NCBI GenBank assembly: GCA_028683685.1
Contig: JAQUHH010000136.1
Coordinates: 1 to 6,460 of the forward strand
Length of the DNA: 6,460 bases
Direction of reading: 5' to 3'
From: Bacteroidales bacterium
GTDB lineage: Bacteria > Bacteroidota > Bacteroidia > Bacteroidales > WCHB1-69
The position numbers and the translations under genes are program-made. This document shows positions 6,273 through 6,460 of the stretch, one piece after another (position 1 is the stretch's first letter; the number at the start of each line of letters is the position of its first letter). The notes beneath the pieces were generated by a model. It saw nothing but the letters and a program-made list of their open reading frames with translations, did not search any database and was not told the origin of the DNA.

Positions 6273-6359
6273 TTATTTAGTGAGACAACAATAAAAAGCA
6301 AATATCCGGGGTAAATTTTTACCAAAAGAAAATAGTCAGAACAAAACTTAAAATTATAT

Positions 6360-6460
<101 letters not shown>

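Overview
The window looks like chromosomal DNA of a member of the Bacteroidota. Four things point there: a 16S rRNA gene start of Bacteroidota type, promoters of the phylum's TTG-N19-TAnnTTTG form, AT-rich spacers without clear Shine-Dalgarno sites, and proteins typical of the phylum (Fn3-like repeats joined to a FISUMP-type domain, a DUF6934-like protein, a Bacteroidota-type FabI).

Layout. Bases 1-900 hold the 3' part of a gene for a probable surface or secreted protein. Its last ~180 bases have the hallmarks of a variable repeat (VR) of a diversity-generating retroelement (DGR): a GC-rich, adenine-poor block in which candidate sites read as altered Asn (AAC/AAT) codons, followed by a conserved 3' end. 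Two hairpins follow at 932-997. No reverse transcriptase and no template repeat (TR) is visible, so any diversification would have to act from elsewhere in the genome. Bases 998-1394 are AT-rich with no convincing gene. On the minus strand, a 150-codon DUF6934-like gene (1558-2010) is followed after 4 nt by a 52-codon ORF (1395-1553), forming a tight two-gene unit with its own promoter.

A ~265-nt divergent spacer leads to a plus-strand pair: a Fic-domain AMP-transferase of the N-terminally autoinhibited type (2276-3061), overlapping by 17 nt a large multi-span membrane protein with C-terminal TPRs (3045-5162). The latter resembles the TMTC / DUF1736 family of GT-C glycosyltransferases. Next is fabI (5239-6078), the enoyl-ACP reductase of fatty-acid synthesis. 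Last come a textbook rRNA promoter (6189-6218), a leader of about 135 nt, and the first ~100 bases of 16S rRNA, cut by the window end.

fabI and the rRNA operon are housekeeping genes. The stretch from the DGR target to the Fic/TPR pair looks more accessory. The strongest unusual signal is the DGR-type variable region. The DUF6934/small-ORF pair and the overlapping Fic/TMTC-like pair are the next most interesting, but any functional link among them is inference from spacing alone.
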